Positions 37,911 to 38,370 of a stretch of DNA of 38,370 nt are shown here, in pieces. A model generated the notes under the pieces. That model was given only the letters and a program-made list of their open reading frames with translations, was not told the origin of the DNA and did not search any database. Both the position numbers and the translations under genes were made by a program. The stretch comes from Minisyncoccota bacterium (GTDB lineage: Bacteria > Patescibacteriota > Minisyncoccia > JAHIHE01 > JAGLIN01), in the NCBI GenBank assembly GCA_023270095.1, contig JAGLSJ010000001.1:1-38370 (forward strand), read 5' to 3'. The number at the start of each line of letters is the position of its first letter. The first letter of the stretch is position 1.

Positions 37911-38370
37911 ATGAAACAATCAGAACTTTTCGGGAAAACTACAAAAGAAATTCCAAAAGATGAAACAAGCAAGAATGCTCAATATCTAATCAGGGGCGGT
38001 TTTGTTGACAAGTCGATGGCTGGGGTTTATACATATCTACCTCTTGGAAAAAGAGTTCTGACAAAAATTGAAAACATTATCAGAGAAGAAATTGATGTAA
38101 TTGGAGGGCAAGAAATCTTGATGCCAGCACTTCAGAAAAAGGAAGATTGGCAAACAACTGGAAGATGGGATATTGATGTGATGATGAAAGTGAAAACTTT
38201 TTTCGACAAGGAATATGGACTTGGATGGACACACGAAGAAGTCGTCACACCGCTGGCAAAAAAATATGCGAGATCATATAAAGATTTTCCATTTTCGCTC
38301 TATCAAATTCAAACAAAATTTCGAAGTGAAAAAAGAGCAAAATCAGGAATTCTTCGAGGTCGAGAATTTT
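37911..38370 (+). CDS. proS: Prolyl-tRNA synthetase, 3' partial
   Basis: A class II aminoacyl-tRNA synthetase that charges tRNA-Pro. The open frame runs from ATG 37911 past the window end, 153 codons visible. Blocks: MKQSELFGKTTKEIPKDETS, SKNAQYLIRGGFVDKSMAGV, YTYLPLGKRVLTKIENIIRE, GGQEILMPALQKKEDWQTTG and class II motif 2 IQTKFRSEKRAKSGILRGRE. The start fits known ProS N-termini. The promoter is not obvious, since the opposite-strand promoter fills the 5' region. Confidence 0.95.
   Translation, partial: MKQSELFGKTTKEIPKDETSKNAQYLIRGGFVDKSMAGVYTYLPLGKRVLTKIENIIREEIDVIGGQEILMPALQKKEDWQTTGRWDIDVMMKVKTFFDKEYGLGWTHEEVVTPLAKKYARSYKDFPFSLYQIQTKFRSEKRAKSGILRGREF

Overview
The window looks like a chromosome segment of a low-GC bacterium of the Candidate Phyla Radiation / Patescibacteria, Parcubacteria-like. 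This placement rests on gene content and style, not on a tree. The signs are short intergenic spaces, mostly one coding strand, very few Shine-Dalgarno sequences before housekeeping genes, a minimal dcw cluster ending at murF, rpsL-rpsG without fusA/tuf, and an FtsA-like ATPase next to a baseplate-J-like membrane protein. TGA ends several clear genes (ubiA-like, histidine kinase, second glycosyltransferase), so the code is standard and the Absconditabacteria/Gracilibacteria recoding does not apply. I see no rRNA, CRISPR array, insertion sequence or prophage.

Layout. 1-3545: 3' part of a giant repetitive LamG surface protein. 3546-4700: a three-copy REPIN-like element around a small membrane protein, then rpmB (L28) on the minus strand. 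4949-5581: a site-2 protease. 5978-6928: rpsL-rpsG. 7202-11407: a tightly overlapped operon of UbiA-family prenyltransferase, multi-TM sensor histidine kinase and polyprenyl diphosphate synthase. 11518-16515: dcw cluster mraZ-rsmH-ftsL-ftsI-murF behind a promoter studded with MraZ-type TGG repeats. 16661-18930: tRNA-Glu, an rRNA pseudouridine synthase and a cluster of very small cysteine-rich ORFs with strong promoters or strong Shine-Dalgarno sites. 18966-20258: a short prephenate dehydratase homologue and a regulator-like protein. 20584-23569: FtsA-like ATPase and its membrane partner. 23702-28006: infA-rpmJ-rpsM-rpsK-rpsD-rpoA-rplQ-rplM-rpsI. 28269-30841: divergent PEGA protein and mreB. 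30856-33176: two GT4 glycosyltransferases, the first with an in-frame heptamer tandem repeat. 33574-37388: DNA polymerase III delta-prime, a Ycf48-like lipoprotein, frr and rseP. 37522 to the end: a small minus-strand gene and the start of proS.

How it fits together. Most of the window is translation (ten ribosomal proteins, IF-1, RRF, RNA polymerase alpha, ProS, tRNA-Glu) and envelope growth (dcw genes, MreB, RseP, glycosyltransferases, LamG protein). The least explained parts are the cysteine-rich small-ORF cluster, the FtsA-like/baseplate-J-like pair, the kinase locked between two prenyl-lipid enzymes, and two families of small palindromic elements in the larger intergenic gaps. A 91-bp terminal-inverted-repeat element occurs twice in full and in at least three degenerate forms.
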